Origin: Pseudomonas alliivorans
GTDB lineage: Bacteria; Pseudomonadota; Gammaproteobacteria; Pseudomonadales; Pseudomonadaceae
Assembly (NCBI RefSeq): GCF_017826695.1
Contig: NZ_JAFFZW010000001.1
Location: 496,001-560,000, forward strand
DNA: 64,000 nucleotides
Direction: 5' to 3'
Made by a program: the position numbers and the translations under genes. The notes beneath the pieces were generated by a model that searched no databases, had not been told where the DNA came from, and worked only from the letters and a program-made list of their open reading frames with translations. Below are positions 46,316 to 55,808 of the stretch, piece after piece. The stretch's first letter is position 1. Every line of letters starts with the position of its first letter.

Positions 46316-47556
46316 GGCTGTTCGCTCTCCTGGTGCACTTCACGCAACAGTGTGGCGAAGTCGGTCAGGGTCTGTTCATCTACCTCGCTGCCGAAATTGT
46401 CCTGCCAGGCGCGGCTGAACAGTTCCTGAGGGCTGAGCTGATCCAGTTCGATCAGTGCGGCATCCTCATCACTGCCGTCGGCGCTGCCCTTGCCTGCGTA
46501 TTCGGCACCGATGCGCACCAGCCGCACGGCCTTGCCTTGCAGGGCGGTTTCGATCTGGTTGCGCAGGTCCGGCTGCGGCTCGTCGAGGCGCACGCGCACT
46601 TCCAGCCATGGCTGTCGGTCCGGGTCGGCCAGCAGGTCGACGTTGGGCAGTTCCTTGAGCTGCACCAGCAATTCAGCGAGCGGCGCGGGGCCCAGGCGTT
46701 GCAGGTTGACGGCACGCGGAATCAGGCAGGTATCGACGCTGGTCAGGGTTTCACCGTCGCAGTTGATTTCCAGGATCTGGTGCTGATAGCCGATCTCCGA
46801 GAATGACAACGGAATCGGCGACCCGCTGTAGCGAATGCGTTCTTCACCGTTGACCCGTTGCGGCTTGTGCAGATGGCCGAGGGCGACGTAGGTAATGCTG
46901 GGTCCGAACAGGCTGGCGGGCAGGGCTTCGGCGTTGCCGATGATCAGGCTGCGCTCGGAGTCCTCGGACACCGAACCACCCGCCATGTGCGCATGACTCA
47001 CGGCAATCAGCGCCTGACCCGGCTGTCGCTTGAGGTTGGCGGCTTCGATCAGGCGCTCGTGAACCCGGGCAATGCCTTTCAGGTAATCGTCGCCCAGCGT
47101 CGGACCTGTGACTTCGGCGGGGCGCAGGAACGGCAGCGCCAGGCACCACGCGCGGACCTGGCCTTCGGCGTCGGGCAGAGGCAGCAGCAGCCGCTCGGCA
47201 TCCAGCACGCCTTCATCCAGCCACAACACCCGGCCGAGCGCGTGGGTGCGCAGACGACGCATCAGCGGCGCGGGCAGTTCGATGCGCGAGCCTGAGTCGT
47301 GGTTGCCGGCGATCATGACGATGGTCAGAAGCGGATTCTGTTCGTGGGCATTGACGATGAAGTCGTACAGCCGCTCCTGAGCTTTGACCGGCGGGTTGAC
47401 GGTGTCGAAGATGTCGCCCGCGATCAACAGCACATCAGGCTGGCGCTCGGCCAGACGGGTCAGCAGCCAGGTCAGAAAGCAGGCGTGTTCGAAATCGCGC
47501 TCCTGACCGTGAAGGTTCTGACCCAGATGCCAGTCGGAGGTGTGGAACAGACGCAT
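46312..47556 (-). CDS. sbcD: exonuclease SbcD nuclease subunit
   Basis: The 414-residue Mre11-like nuclease partner of SbcC. The metallophosphoesterase motifs are HTSDWHLGQN (4-13), IAGDIFD, AGNHDSG and SHAHMAGG followed by LGHLHKPQ. The start at 47556 opens on MRLFHTSDWHLG; a longer reading to 47718 adds unrelated residues. It lies 40 bases after batD, so the two operons may be joined. Confidence 0.95.
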   Translation of the reverse strand: MRLFHTSDWHLGQNLHGQERDFEHACFLTWLLTRLAERQPDVLLIAGDIFDTVNPPVKAQERLYDFIVNAHEQNPLLTIVMIAGNHDSGSRIELPAPLMRRLRTHALGRVLWLDEGVLDAERLLLPLPDAEGQVRAWCLALPFLRPAEVTGPTLGDDYLKGIARVHERLIEAANLKRQPGQALIAVSHAHMAGGSVSEDSERSLIIGNAEALPASLFGPSITYVALGHLHKPQRVNGEERIRYSGSPIPLSFSEIGYQHQILEINCDGETLTSVDTCLIPRAVNLQRLGPAPLAELLVQLKELPNVDLLADPDRQPWLEVRVRLDEPQPDLRNQIETALQGKAVRLVRIGAEYAGKGSADGSDEDAALIELDQLSPQELFSRAWQDNFGSEVDEQTLTDFATLLREVHQESEQP

Positions 47557-47596
47557 TGAATTACCTTGTCGTGAAGAGGTGTGCCCGGCTGCATCC

Positions 47597-49261
47597 TCAC
47601 TTCGGATACAGCGGCGGCAACCCGGCATCGCCTGCCGGGTCCTGAATGTATTCGGCGGCAGGCAGGGAGCGAATCGCGCGCCACAGGTCCTCGCCCAGCC
47701 AGAGTTTTCCGGTCTCACTGTAGAGCGCGCCGTTCAGGCCATCCAGTGCATCGGACAGCGGCACGAAGCGGGCGGCCATGTCGGCCAGGGTTTCCGGTTG
47801 CTGGCGCGCCCAGGCATCCAGGGCCTGGCGCGTGGCCTGCGGGTCGTTGGCCAGACAGGCGCGCTTGAGGTCGTCGAGCACAGTACGCGGGCTGGGGCCG
47901 GCCTGCACGGTTTTGGCGATTGCCGGCTGGCCGCGCGCGCGCCACCAGAGCAGGCAGGCCAGCAATGTCGTGAAGGCGAAGAACAGGGTGCTCATCTGCC
48001 ACGGCCAGACGGGCGGGCCAATGACGGTCAGGCCGCCTGTGTCATTGCTGACCGGTGTGTCAACGCCAAGGCCGGGGTTACCGCTGATCTGCAAGGTGCG
48101 GGCGGGCAGGCTGGTGTGCTCCAGATGATCTTCACGGGTGTTCCACCAGGTCACTTCCACGGCCGGCAGATCAATCGCACCGGCACGTGCGGGCACCAGC
48201 GCTTCGCGTTCTTCACGGGTGCCGATCAGGCCGCGTTCGCTGGGCAGATTGCGCAGTTGTGGCTGGTCCGGGTAACGACGCAGGCCGGGCACCTCGGTGG
48301 CAGGCAAGGGCGGCAATTGCGCACCGGCCAGACCTTCGGCCTTGAGAATGATGGTGCGAGTCAGTGAGTCGCCGACCTGAGTCCTGCCCGGTTCCGGGCT
48401 CCAGCTTTCTTCGAGGCTGACCGTGCGGGCCGGGAGCCACGGTATGTGCGCCGGATAGTCCGCAGGCACCGCCCTGACGCTCAGCGGGATCTCGGCGGAG
48501 CTGACGCGCATCACCTTGCCCGGCTGCGGGCCGAACGGATTGGCGTCCTGGTTCTGTGCAGTGCTGGCTTGAGGCTGTACCTGCGTCGCGCTGAACACCT
48601 GGGGCGGAATGGTCAACACCCCGCTGTGCTGGGGGTAGAGCGCATAACGCATCTCGATGACGCCATGACGCACGCTGTTGATCAGTTTTTCATAGGTGCG
48701 CGAATCGCCCAGCTTCTCGATACGGGCATCCGGCACTTGAAGCGGGCTGAGGCTGCTGTCGTCGAACAGCTGAACGGAATGGTAGATGCGCAGTGTCAGC
48801 ACGACCTGGGCCTGGACGTAGACGCTGTCCTGATCCAGTGTTGCCTCGATGAACACTGGCGCCAGTTGCCGATCCTGTTCCTGCTCTCTGGGTTCGGTCT
48901 GAATCACTTGCAGGGTCAGCGGCTGGCTTTTGAGTTCACCCAGTTGCAGGGACGGAATCGTCACGCTGCCGGTCTGCCGGGGCAGCAGGGTGACGATCCA
49001 GCGCGTGGTCGCCTGATTGTTGGTGCCCAGGGTGGTCAGTCGGTTGACCTGACGCGTGTCGCGCACCTCGAAATCGCTGTCCAGCGCGGTCAGGTCGGGC
49101 TTGCCGAACTGCGTGACGTCATCGGTTTCCAGCGTCAGCTCAAAGGTTTCCCCGGCATTCAGACGCGTGCGGTCGACGCTCGCCGTCAATTCGGCCGCGT
49201 GTGACGACAGGACAGACAGGCTCAGCAGCAGGCCGGTCAATAAGGGGTACGCGCGACTCAT
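47597..49261 (-). CDS. batD: BatD family protein
   Basis: A 554-residue membrane-anchored protein with a signal peptide (about 1-22, SSHAAELTA), an immunoglobulin-like beta-rich periplasmic region and one helix near the C-terminus (about 432-452, WQMSTLFFAFTTLLACLLWW), followed by a cytoplasmic tail. The overall layout is that of BatD from the MoxR/bat aerotolerance-type operons. Function is probably assembly or folding of envelope proteins. Its ATG overlaps the batB stop by four bases. Confidence 0.85.
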   Translation of the reverse strand: MSRAYPLLTGLLLSLSVLSSHAAELTASVDRTRLNAGETFELTLETDDVTQFGKPDLTALDSDFEVRDTRQVNRLTTLGTNNQATTRWIVTLLPRQTGSVTIPSLQLGELKSQPLTLQVIQTEPREQEQDRQLAPVFIEATLDQDSVYVQAQVVLTLRIYHSVQLFDDSSLSPLQVPDARIEKLGDSRTYEKLINSVRHGVIEMRYALYPQHSGVLTIPPQVFSATQVQPQASTAQNQDANPFGPQPGKVMRVSSAEIPLSVRAVPADYPAHIPWLPARTVSLEESWSPEPGRTQVGDSLTRTIILKAEGLAGAQLPPLPATEVPGLRRYPDQPQLRNLPSERGLIGTREEREALVPARAGAIDLPAVEVTWWNTREDHLEHTSLPARTLQISGNPGLGVDTPVSNDTGGLTVIGPPVWPWQMSTLFFAFTTLLACLLWWRARGQPAIAKTVQAGPSPRTVLDDLKRACLANDPQATRQALDAWARQQPETLADMAARFVPLSDALDGLNGALYSETGKLWLGEDLWRAIRSLPAAEYIQDPAGDAGLPPLYPK

Positions 49262-50976
49262 CGGGTCTTTTCCTGATGTTGCTGTTCGTAGCGGAATTTG
49301 CGCCGCAGCAGTTCGCCCGGGTCGTCCGGAATCTGTCTCAGCCACTGCTCCAGTTCCTGACGCCGTTCGCCGGTGACGGGGCGATCGGCAGGCTGCAGAG
49401 GCGGGCGGGTGGTCTGTTCATCGTCTGTCGACGGGCCGGAAGCCTGCATGCCGGACGTATCCGGAGGCAGGCTTTCGCTGCTGTTTTCCTCACTCGGCCG
49501 TGCAGTGTCCTGTTCAGCGGGCGAGTGGCTGCTGGTCTGATCCTGCGTGCCAGTCTGACCTGCTTCATCCTGCTCGGGTTTTTCCGGTTTGTCCTGCTCG
49601 GGTTGAGCCGTATTGGCCTGATCCAGAAGATTCTGAACCAGTGCACGATTGCTCACTGCCGCCGGGAAATCCGGCTGGCGCTCCAGCGCCTGTTCATACG
49701 CGTCCAGCGCCGCTTCCAGTTCGCCACTGCGGGCCAGGGCATTGCCACGGTTGTAATGATCGGCGGCCGTGTTGCCTTCAGCGAAGCGTTGCGCGGCGGT
49801 GGCGTAATCCCCGGCCTCGTAGAAGGCGATACCTTTCCACTGCGGGTCTTCAAAGCGCTGTGCGGCTTCTGCCGGGCGGCGTTGTTCCAGCAGGCGTTGA
49901 CCCTGCTGATCCGGGCGCAGCCACAGGTCCTGAAATTCGAACGCCTGACTGGTCTGCGGAAACATGAACAGCAACGGAAGGCAGAATAGCCAGCCGCGGC
50001 GACCTGCACAGGCGGCGATCAACAGCAGCGGCAGCAGAAACCAGTGACCCTGATCGGCCCAGGTGTCGAGCTGCACGATTTGCCCGTCGCTGCGCAGGCG
50101 TTGCGGGCTGGCGAGCAGGCCGAGGCTGCGCAGGTCCTCTTCATCGGCCCGCGCCTGACGGTAGCTGCCGCCGACCTGCTCTGCAAAGTCATTGAGGCTG
50201 GTGCTGTCCAGGCGCGGCACCATGATCGCGCCCTGATCATCCTTGAGCAGACTGCCGTTTTCCTGGGTCACCGGAGCGCCTTCGGCGGTGCCGATGCCCA
50301 GCATCAGCAAGGGCGGCGACTGACCGCGCAGGGCCTGACGAATGCCGTCGCGCTCCTGCTCGCTCAAGGACGAGCCGATCAACAGAATCCTGCCTTGGCC
50401 CAGCGCACCCTGTTTGAGCAGATCCAGCGCCTTGACGACCGCCAGATCGGCACGTTGGCCCGGCACCGGCATGATCGATGGCCTGATTGCCTCCAGCAGG
50501 TTATGGCTGGTGACCAGATCGTCGGACAGCGGCACCAGCGTGTGGGCGCTGCCGGCGTAGACCACGATGGCAGTCTGCGAGTCGCTGCGCAGTTGCAACA
50601 AATCGAGCAGTTTGCGTCGCGCCTGTTCCAGACGTGTCGGGGCAATGTCGGTGGCGAGCATCTGCGGGGTAAGCTCCAGCACCACCACCAGCGGGTCGAC
50701 CGGTTTCTGGCTGATCTGCTCGACGCGTTGCCAACTGGGGCCAAGCAGCGCGGCCAGCGCCAGCAGCCAGGCCAGCGCCAGCACCACCCAGGGCAATTTG
50801 CTGTTGCTGCCGCGACTGCCGTTGAGCAACACCGCATGAAAGGCGGCTGGCAGAATGATCTGCCAGCGGCCGGCGCGTTTCTGCCGATGCCAGAGTTGCC
50901 AGATCAACAGTGCCAGCAAGGGCACGATCAGCAGCCACCAGGGACGGAACCAGTGCGGCCACAGGGAGGCGATCAT
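49258..50976 (-). CDS. batB: BatB-like vWA/TPR protein with degenerate MIDAS
   Basis: A 572-residue protein with two N-terminal helices, a vWA-like domain (about 92-290), two helices (about 305-340), TPR repeats (about 360-460) and a Gln/Glu/Pro-rich tail. In the vWA domain the metal-binding DxSxS is replaced by ELTPQ (101-105), so metal binding is probably lost. TPR fusion to BatB (the BatC part) is common in gammaproteobacteria. The ATG at 50976 overlaps the batA stop (ATGA). Confidence 0.85.
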   Translation of the reverse strand: MIASLWPHWFRPWWLLIVPLLALLIWQLWHRQKRAGRWQIILPAAFHAVLLNGSRGSNSKLPWVVLALAWLLALAALLGPSWQRVEQISQKPVDPLVVVLELTPQMLATDIAPTRLEQARRKLLDLLQLRSDSQTAIVVYAGSAHTLVPLSDDLVTSHNLLEAIRPSIMPVPGQRADLAVVKALDLLKQGALGQGRILLIGSSLSEQERDGIRQALRGQSPPLLMLGIGTAEGAPVTQENGSLLKDDQGAIMVPRLDSTSLNDFAEQVGGSYRQARADEEDLRSLGLLASPQRLRSDGQIVQLDTWADQGHWFLLPLLLIAACAGRRGWLFCLPLLFMFPQTSQAFEFQDLWLRPDQQGQRLLEQRRPAEAAQRFEDPQWKGIAFYEAGDYATAAQRFAEGNTAADHYNRGNALARSGELEAALDAYEQALERQPDFPAAVSNRALVQNLLDQANTAQPEQDKPEKPEQDEAGQTGTQDQTSSHSPAEQDTARPSEENSSESLPPDTSGMQASGPSTDDEQTTRPPLQPADRPVTGERRQELEQWLRQIPDDPGELLRRKFRYEQQHQEKTR

Positions 50977-52031
50977 CGCGGCCTCCACAGACGTTCGATG
51001 CGCTCACGCCAGCCGAAAGCGCGCAGGCGAAGGAGCGCCCGTTGCACGGCGTTGTTGGGCCACAAACTGCGTACTACCAGCAACACGCTCATCAGCAGCG
51101 CCAACGACAAGGGCCACTGATACAGCACTTGCGCTGGGCGCGCCTGAGTGGGTTGCTGGGCGACCGGTTCGAGGGCGTCGAGGGTGGCGCGGATCTTTTC
51201 CAGTTGCTCGCCATCGCGGGCGCGGAAATATTGACCGCCGCTTAAGCTGGCGATGTCCTTGAGCGTCGGCTCATCCAGGTCCAGGCTCGGGTTCAGCCCC
51301 AGCAGTCCCTGGATGCCGCTTTTGTCAGGGTCGGCGCCGATACCGATGGTGTAGATCCGAACGCCTTCGTCTGCCGCCAGTCGTGCCGCCGTGATCGGGT
51401 CGATCTGCCCGCCGTTGTTGGCACCATCGGTCACCAGCACCAGAACGCGGCTGTTGGCCGGACGCAGGCGCAGGCGTTTGAGTGCAAGACCGATGGCGTC
51501 GCCGATCGCAGTGTTCTTGCCCGCGATGCCGATCCTCGCTTCGTCCAGCCAGATACGCACGGTGCGGCGGTCGAACGTCAGGGGGGCCTGAACGAAAGCC
51601 TGGCTGCCGAACAGGATCAGGCCGACCCGGTCTCCCTGACGGCCTTCGAGAAAATCGCCCAGCAGGTGTTGCACCAGTACCAGCCGGCTGACTTCGTCGC
51701 TCTGCCATTGCATATCCGGGTAATCCATGGAGCCGGACACGTCCACGGCCACCAGCAGATCACGGCCGCTGGCGGCCACGGGAAGCGGCTCGCCCAGCCA
51801 TTGCGGGCGGGCGGCGGCGATCAACAGGAACAGCCAGATCAGCAGGAACGGCGAGCGTTGTCGCCACGCGGGCAGGTTGGCCTTGGCGCGCCGACCGCTC
51901 AGGCCTTCCAGTTCGTTAAGGAAGCTGACCTTGAGCGCGGCCTCGCCACTGTCGGCCATCGGCAGCACGAAGCGCATCAGCCAGGGCAGCGGCAGCAGGG
52001 CGAATGCCCAGGGCCAGACGAACTCAAACAT
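50973..52031 (-). CDS. batA: BatA vWA-domain protein
   Basis: A 352-residue protein with two N-terminal helices and one C-terminal helix around a vWA domain (about 90-280). The MIDAS DVSGSMD (97-103) and the Thr/Asp of VLVTDGANNGG are intact, so it should bind a divalent metal and a partner. It sits in the moxR/bat operon, overlapping both DUF4381 (8 bases) and batB (4 bases). Confidence 0.92.
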   Translation of the reverse strand: MFEFVWPWAFALLPLPWLMRFVLPMADSGEAALKVSFLNELEGLSGRRAKANLPAWRQRSPFLLIWLFLLIAAARPQWLGEPLPVAASGRDLLVAVDVSGSMDYPDMQWQSDEVSRLVLVQHLLGDFLEGRQGDRVGLILFGSQAFVQAPLTFDRRTVRIWLDEARIGIAGKNTAIGDAIGLALKRLRLRPANSRVLVLVTDGANNGGQIDPITAARLAADEGVRIYTIGIGADPDKSGIQGLLGLNPSLDLDEPTLKDIASLSGGQYFRARDGEQLEKIRATLDALEPVAQQPTQARPAQVLYQWPLSLALLMSVLLVVRSLWPNNAVQRALLRLRAFGWRERIERLWRPR

Positions 52032-52518
52032 GTTTGCGAATCCAGATGTCGACTGCCTGGGTCAGGCCGCTGATGGCCTTGTCATCGAGTTTGCATTCGG
52101 GTTTGTAGGCACCTTCAACGAGAATCATCCAGCGCGTCAGACCTGCGGCCGGGCAGCGGTTATCGAGGAACGCCAGCCATTTTCGACCGTTGAGTGTGTG
52201 GCTCTGGCTGTGTGGATAGTGGTTGCGGCACAGGCGCTTGAGCAGGCCGTTGATCTGTTGCAGCCAGGCACCGGCGGACGCGCCGTCATACGGTTTGGGC
52301 AGGCTGGCCAGTTCCGCCAGCGCCGCGACTCGCACGGGATCAAGCGGCTGCTCGCTGCGGCTCTTGCCGGCCTTGACCGGCAACAGCGTGCGCAGCCGCC
52401 AGGCACCCCAGCCCAGCGCTGGAATCAACAGCAACAGCAGCCACCAGCCCGGCGCAGGCGGCCAGAAGCCGACGGCTTCAGGGGCGATGAGGGGCTGCAA
52501 CTGATCCAGCGGATTCAT
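52024..52518 (-). CDS. DUF4381 membrane protein
   Basis: A 164-residue single-pass protein: a Trp-rich helix near 23-43 (PAPGWWLLLLLIPALGWGAW) and a cytoplasmic domain with WLQQINGLLKRLC. DUF4381 proteins occur specifically between the DUF58 and batA genes, as here. Function unknown. Confidence 0.88.
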   Translation of the reverse strand: MNPLDQLQPLIAPEAVGFWPPAPGWWLLLLLIPALGWGAWRLRTLLPVKAGKSRSEQPLDPVRVAALAELASLPKPYDGASAGAWLQQINGLLKRLCRNHYPHSQSHTLNGRKWLAFLDNRCPAAGLTRWMILVEGAYKPECKLDDKAISGLTQAVDIWIRKHV

Positions 52519-53459
52519 TTGCGCTTCACCGGACGCTGGGCGTTGAGGTATTCACGCAGTTGCTCGACCAGTTCGAACTGGGTGCTCAATGGCATCAATA
52601 GCACGCGCAGTTTCTGGGCAAGCAGTTCCCAGCGCGCCGAGCGCTCTTCGCCCTGAACGCGATAGGCCCGACGCAATTCGGGATCAAGGGTGTCGAGCTC
52701 CAGTTGCGCGCCGCGCTCGGCAAATCGCAGCAGCCCCGCCGCAGGCAGCGCGCGATCCAGCGGGTCGGACAGTGGCAGCAGCAACAGGTCGCAGTGGCGC
52801 GCCAGCAGCGTCAGTTGCTGCTCCGCCGCATCGGACAACGCGCGCTCGTCACAGAGCACGATGGCCAGGCTGCCGGGACGCAGCACTTCACGGGCACGAC
52901 GCAGGGCGGTGCCGAAGGCATCACGGTCGGCGGGGATTTCGGTGTGCAGCGACTGATTGACCCGGACCAGCCGGTTGAGCAACTGTAGAAGGCTCTGTTT
53001 GCTGCGTCGGGGTTTGATCTCGTAATGCTCGTTGTCGCCGAAGACCAGCCCGCCCACCCGGTCATTGTGTTCCAGCGCGGCCCAGCCGATCAGCGCCGCC
53101 GCCTGCGCGGCCAGCACCGATTTGAACATTTGCCCAGAGCCGAAGAACAGGCGACGACTCTGTTCCACCAGAATGAAAATGGGCCGCTCGCGCTCTTCAT
53201 GGAACAGCTTGGTGTGCGGCTCCTGGGTGCGTGCAGTCACTCGCCAGTCGATGTTGCGCACATCGTCGCCTGCCTGATAGACCCGGACCTGGTCGAAATC
53301 CACACCGCGGCCACGCAGCTTGGAGTGGTGCAGACCGATCAGTGGGCTGCGCTGGCTCGGGGTTGAAAACAGCTGAACTTCCCGCACGCGATGGCGCATT
53401 TCGATCAGCTCGCTGAGCGTGACGCGAATGCCCGGTTGGGGGATCAGGTAGGGTTGCAT
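52515..53459 (-). CDS. DUF58 domain protein
   Basis: A 314-residue soluble protein with the DUF58 signature RGRGVDFDQVRVYQAGDDVRNIDWRVTARTQEPHTKLFHEERERP (given as positions about 48-93). DUF58 resembles a vWA-like fold and is thought to be the link between MoxR and the Bat proteins. Four-base overlap with DUF4381 and a four-base gap to moxR. Confidence 0.9.
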   Translation of the reverse strand: MQPYLIPQPGIRVTLSELIEMRHRVREVQLFSTPSQRSPLIGLHHSKLRGRGVDFDQVRVYQAGDDVRNIDWRVTARTQEPHTKLFHEERERPIFILVEQSRRLFFGSGQMFKSVLAAQAAALIGWAALEHNDRVGGLVFGDNEHYEIKPRRSKQSLLQLLNRLVRVNQSLHTEIPADRDAFGTALRRAREVLRPGSLAIVLCDERALSDAAEQQLTLLARHCDLLLLPLSDPLDRALPAAGLLRFAERGAQLELDTLDPELRRAYRVQGEERSARWELLAQKLRVLLMPLSTQFELVEQLREYLNAQRPVKRK

Positions 53460-53463
53460 GGGA

Positions 53464-54423
53464 TCAGGCGACGGCCACGACGTCGAGGATCCGCTGAATC
53501 ACGCGGTCCTGATCGATGCCCGCGGCTTCGGCCTCGAACGACAGAATGATGCGATGGCGCAACACATCAAACAGCACCGCCTGAATGTCTTCGGGGCTGA
53601 CAAAGTCGCGCCCAGCCAGCCAGGCATGGGCCCGGGCGCAACGGTCCAGCGAGATCGAGCCGCGCGGGCTGGCGCCGTAGGCGATCCATTCGGCCAGTTC
53701 CTGATCGAACTTGGCCGGTGTGCGAGTGGCCATGACCAGTTGCACCAGGTATTCCTCAACCGCGTCGGCCATGTACAGACCGAGGATTTCCTTGCGGGCC
53801 GCGAAGATCGCCTGCTGGCTGACACGCCGCTCCGGCTTGGTTTCGCCATTCAGCGCTTCGCCGCGGGCCTGTTGCAGGATCTTGCGTTCGACGGCGGCAT
53901 CCGGGAAGCCGATCTTGACGTGCATCAGAAAGCGGTCGAGCTGCGCTTCAGGCAGGGGATAAGTGCCTTCCTGCTCGATAGGGTTCTGAGTCGCCATGAC
54001 CAGAAACAGCGGCGAAAGATCATAGGTGCTGCGCCCGACACTGACTTGACGCTCGGCCATGGCCTCAAGCAGCGCTGACTGGACTTTGGCCGGTGCACGG
54101 TTGATTTCGTCCGCCAGCACCAGATTGTGGAAGATCGGACCCTGCTGGAACACGAAGCTGCCGGTTTCCGGACGATAGATCTCGGTGCCGGTGATGTCGG
54201 CAGGCAGCAGGTCGGGGGTGAATTGAATGCGATGAAACTGTGCTTCGATGCCTTCTGCCAGTTCCTTGATGGCCTTGGTCTTGGCAAGGCCCGGTGCGCC
54301 TTCGACGAGCATGTGGCCGTCGGCAAGCAGGGCGATGAGCAGGCGTTCGATCAGCTTTTCCTGGCCGAGGATTTGCGTTGAAAGAAATGTTCGCAGCGCA
54401 ATCAGCGCCTCACGATGTTCCAT
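53464..54423 (-). CDS. MoxR family AAA+ ATPase
   Basis: A 319-residue AAA+ ATPase. Walker A is GAPGLAKT (42-49), Walker B VLADEINRAP (about 106-115), sensor 1 VMATQNPIEQEGTYPLPEAQ. MoxR ATPases act as chaperones that activate vWA-containing partners, here presumably BatA. It is first in the operon; the 237-base gap upstream (54424-54660) contains an AT-rich stretch around 54530 that may hold its promoter, and a GGGCCACT/AGTGGCCC inverted repeat at 54613-54638. Confidence 0.92.
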   Translation of the reverse strand: MEHREALIALRTFLSTQILGQEKLIERLLIALLADGHMLVEGAPGLAKTKAIKELAEGIEAQFHRIQFTPDLLPADITGTEIYRPETGSFVFQQGPIFHNLVLADEINRAPAKVQSALLEAMAERQVSVGRSTYDLSPLFLVMATQNPIEQEGTYPLPEAQLDRFLMHVKIGFPDAAVERKILQQARGEALNGETKPERRVSQQAIFAARKEILGLYMADAVEEYLVQLVMATRTPAKFDQELAEWIAYGASPRGSISLDRCARAHAWLAGRDFVSPEDIQAVLFDVLRHRIILSFEAEAAGIDQDRVIQRILDVVAVA

Positions 54424-54660
54424 CGGTGACTGTTCCTGGCAGGGTAATCAGCCGCGTCGGGCGACAGCAGGCTGGGGGCGATACTTTAATTCATTCGGGC
54501 AGGTATCGACTAACGACTCTAGGGTTTTTTATAGAGTTTAGAGATAGTTCATACGTTTATATGGGAATTGTCCTACGTGTTCTGTCTGTTCTTTGTAGGA
54601 AGTTGGAGGCAAGGGCCACTTTCAACAGTCAGTGGCCCCATGCCTGGAAAATCGCATCAC

Positions 54661-55410
54661 TCAGGACATCCGATAAAACGCCGCAGCGTTGCTCCACAAC
54701 ACCTTGTGCGCAGCCGCTTCGCCCAGCGTCTCGACCACCAGATCGATATCACCCGGCTCGAATGGCCGGGGTGCGCGGGTGGAGGGCAGGTCGGTGCCGA
54801 ACATCAGGGCGTCGGGGTTGGCTGCGTGGATGTCCTTCAAAACCGCTGGCACAGCAAAGTCGACACGCCCGAAACCGCAGGCCTTGATCCGCACGCCATG
54901 CTCGGCCAGACGCAGCAACACAGGCAGGCCGTCGGCGCTCAGCCCCAGATGATCAATGCTGACAGCAGGCAGTCTGAGCAGGCGGGTTTCGATGTCGGCC
55001 AGTTCGCGGGAGTCGATATACAGCTCCGAATGCCAGCCAACTAACCCATGAACCCGCAGCGCCAGAGCCTCCAGCTGATCGAGCTGTTCGGAACCGCCCC
55101 TTTTCAGATTGAAACGCAGAGCGCGTACGCCAGACGCATTGAGCGTTTCCAGTTCTGCATCCGTGACACTGGACGGTAATTGAGTCACGCCTGCGAAATT
55201 CGGTCCCAGCCGTTTCAGTGCGGCGAGCAGGTAACTCTGATCAAAGCCCTGAAACGATCCCGAAACCACGGCACCGCCCCTGACGCCCAGAGGCTCGACC
55301 TGCGCCAGATAGTCACTCACCTGGAACGGCTCCGGTAGGAAACCGTTGTTGGTCTGAAGCGGATAACCGGGATCGATGATGTGGCAATGGGCGTCGAAAA
55401 TGTCAGGCAT
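54661..55410 (-). CDS. amidohydrolase 2 family protein
   Basis: A 249-residue metal-dependent hydrolase of the amidohydrolase-2 (TIM-barrel) family. The first metal site DAHCHIID has the HxH replaced in spacing as H-C-H (8-10), the second VGWHSELYI supplies His, and FGTDLPSTRAP carries the Asp near the C-terminus. Family members act on dicarboxylic acids and lactones, including 2-pyrone-4,6-dicarboxylate and sugar lactones. No linked gene narrows the substrate. Confidence 0.8.
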   Translation of the reverse strand: MPDIFDAHCHIIDPGYPLQTNNGFLPEPFQVSDYLAQVEPLGVRGGAVVSGSFQGFDQSYLLAALKRLGPNFAGVTQLPSSVTDAELETLNASGVRALRFNLKRGGSEQLDQLEALALRVHGLVGWHSELYIDSRELADIETRLLRLPAVSIDHLGLSADGLPVLLRLAEHGVRIKACGFGRVDFAVPAVLKDIHAANPDALMFGTDLPSTRAPRPFEPGDIDLVVETLGEAAAHKVLWSNAAAFYRMS

Positions 55411-55448
55411 GACGGGCTCCTTGTGGTCCGGGACAGCGGTGGGTGTGC

Positions 55449-55808
55449 TCAGGCGAGTTCGCTCACATAGCTGCCCACGTCTTTCAGAATGATCTGCAGG
55501 GTTTCCTCGACTTCCTGCAGTTCGCCTGCCGAGGTGCTGTGCAGGATTTCGTAACGGTCATGGCCGTCCAGTTGCTTGCCGTCCGCCGGATCGATTTCCA
55601 GCAGCAGGCGTTCGGCACTGAAGGTGACTTTCAGTGTCGAGACCGTATGGGTCCGGTCGTCGCGAACGGTGATTTCCACTTCATTCTCGTCGGGAAAACG
55701 ACTCAGCGAGAACATCTCGCCGTTCTCGCTGTGACAGCAGAGCAGGGCCATGTTGTCGTATTCGTCGTCGCATGGATTGACGATAAGGCTGGCGGTCTTG
55801 ATGAGCAT
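55449..55808 (-). CDS. conserved hypothetical protein
   Basis: A 119-residue soluble, acidic protein of no family I can name. It contains CDDEYDNMALLCCHSENGEMF with adjacent Cys and alternating beta-type segments, and a C-terminal helix LQEVEETLQIILKDVGSYV. A gene of unknown function stands at the same position between the moxR operon and gdhB in other pseudomonads, from memory. No signal or membrane segment is seen. The start at 55808 is chosen because the upstream extension to 55895 is Pro/Lys-rich and unlike a domain. Confidence 0.7.
   Translation of the reverse strand: MLIKTASLIVNPCDDEYDNMALLCCHSENGEMFSLSRFPDENEVEITVRDDRTHTVSTLKVTFSAERLLLEIDPADGKQLDGHDRYEILHSTSAGELQEVEETLQIILKDVGSYVSELA

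Noticed and set aside
44333..46429. A plus-strand open frame of about 700 codons, Leu/Gln-rich, opposite sbcC
   Set aside because: It is the complement of the sbcC coiled coil; the Leu/Gln richness comes from CTG/CAG codons.
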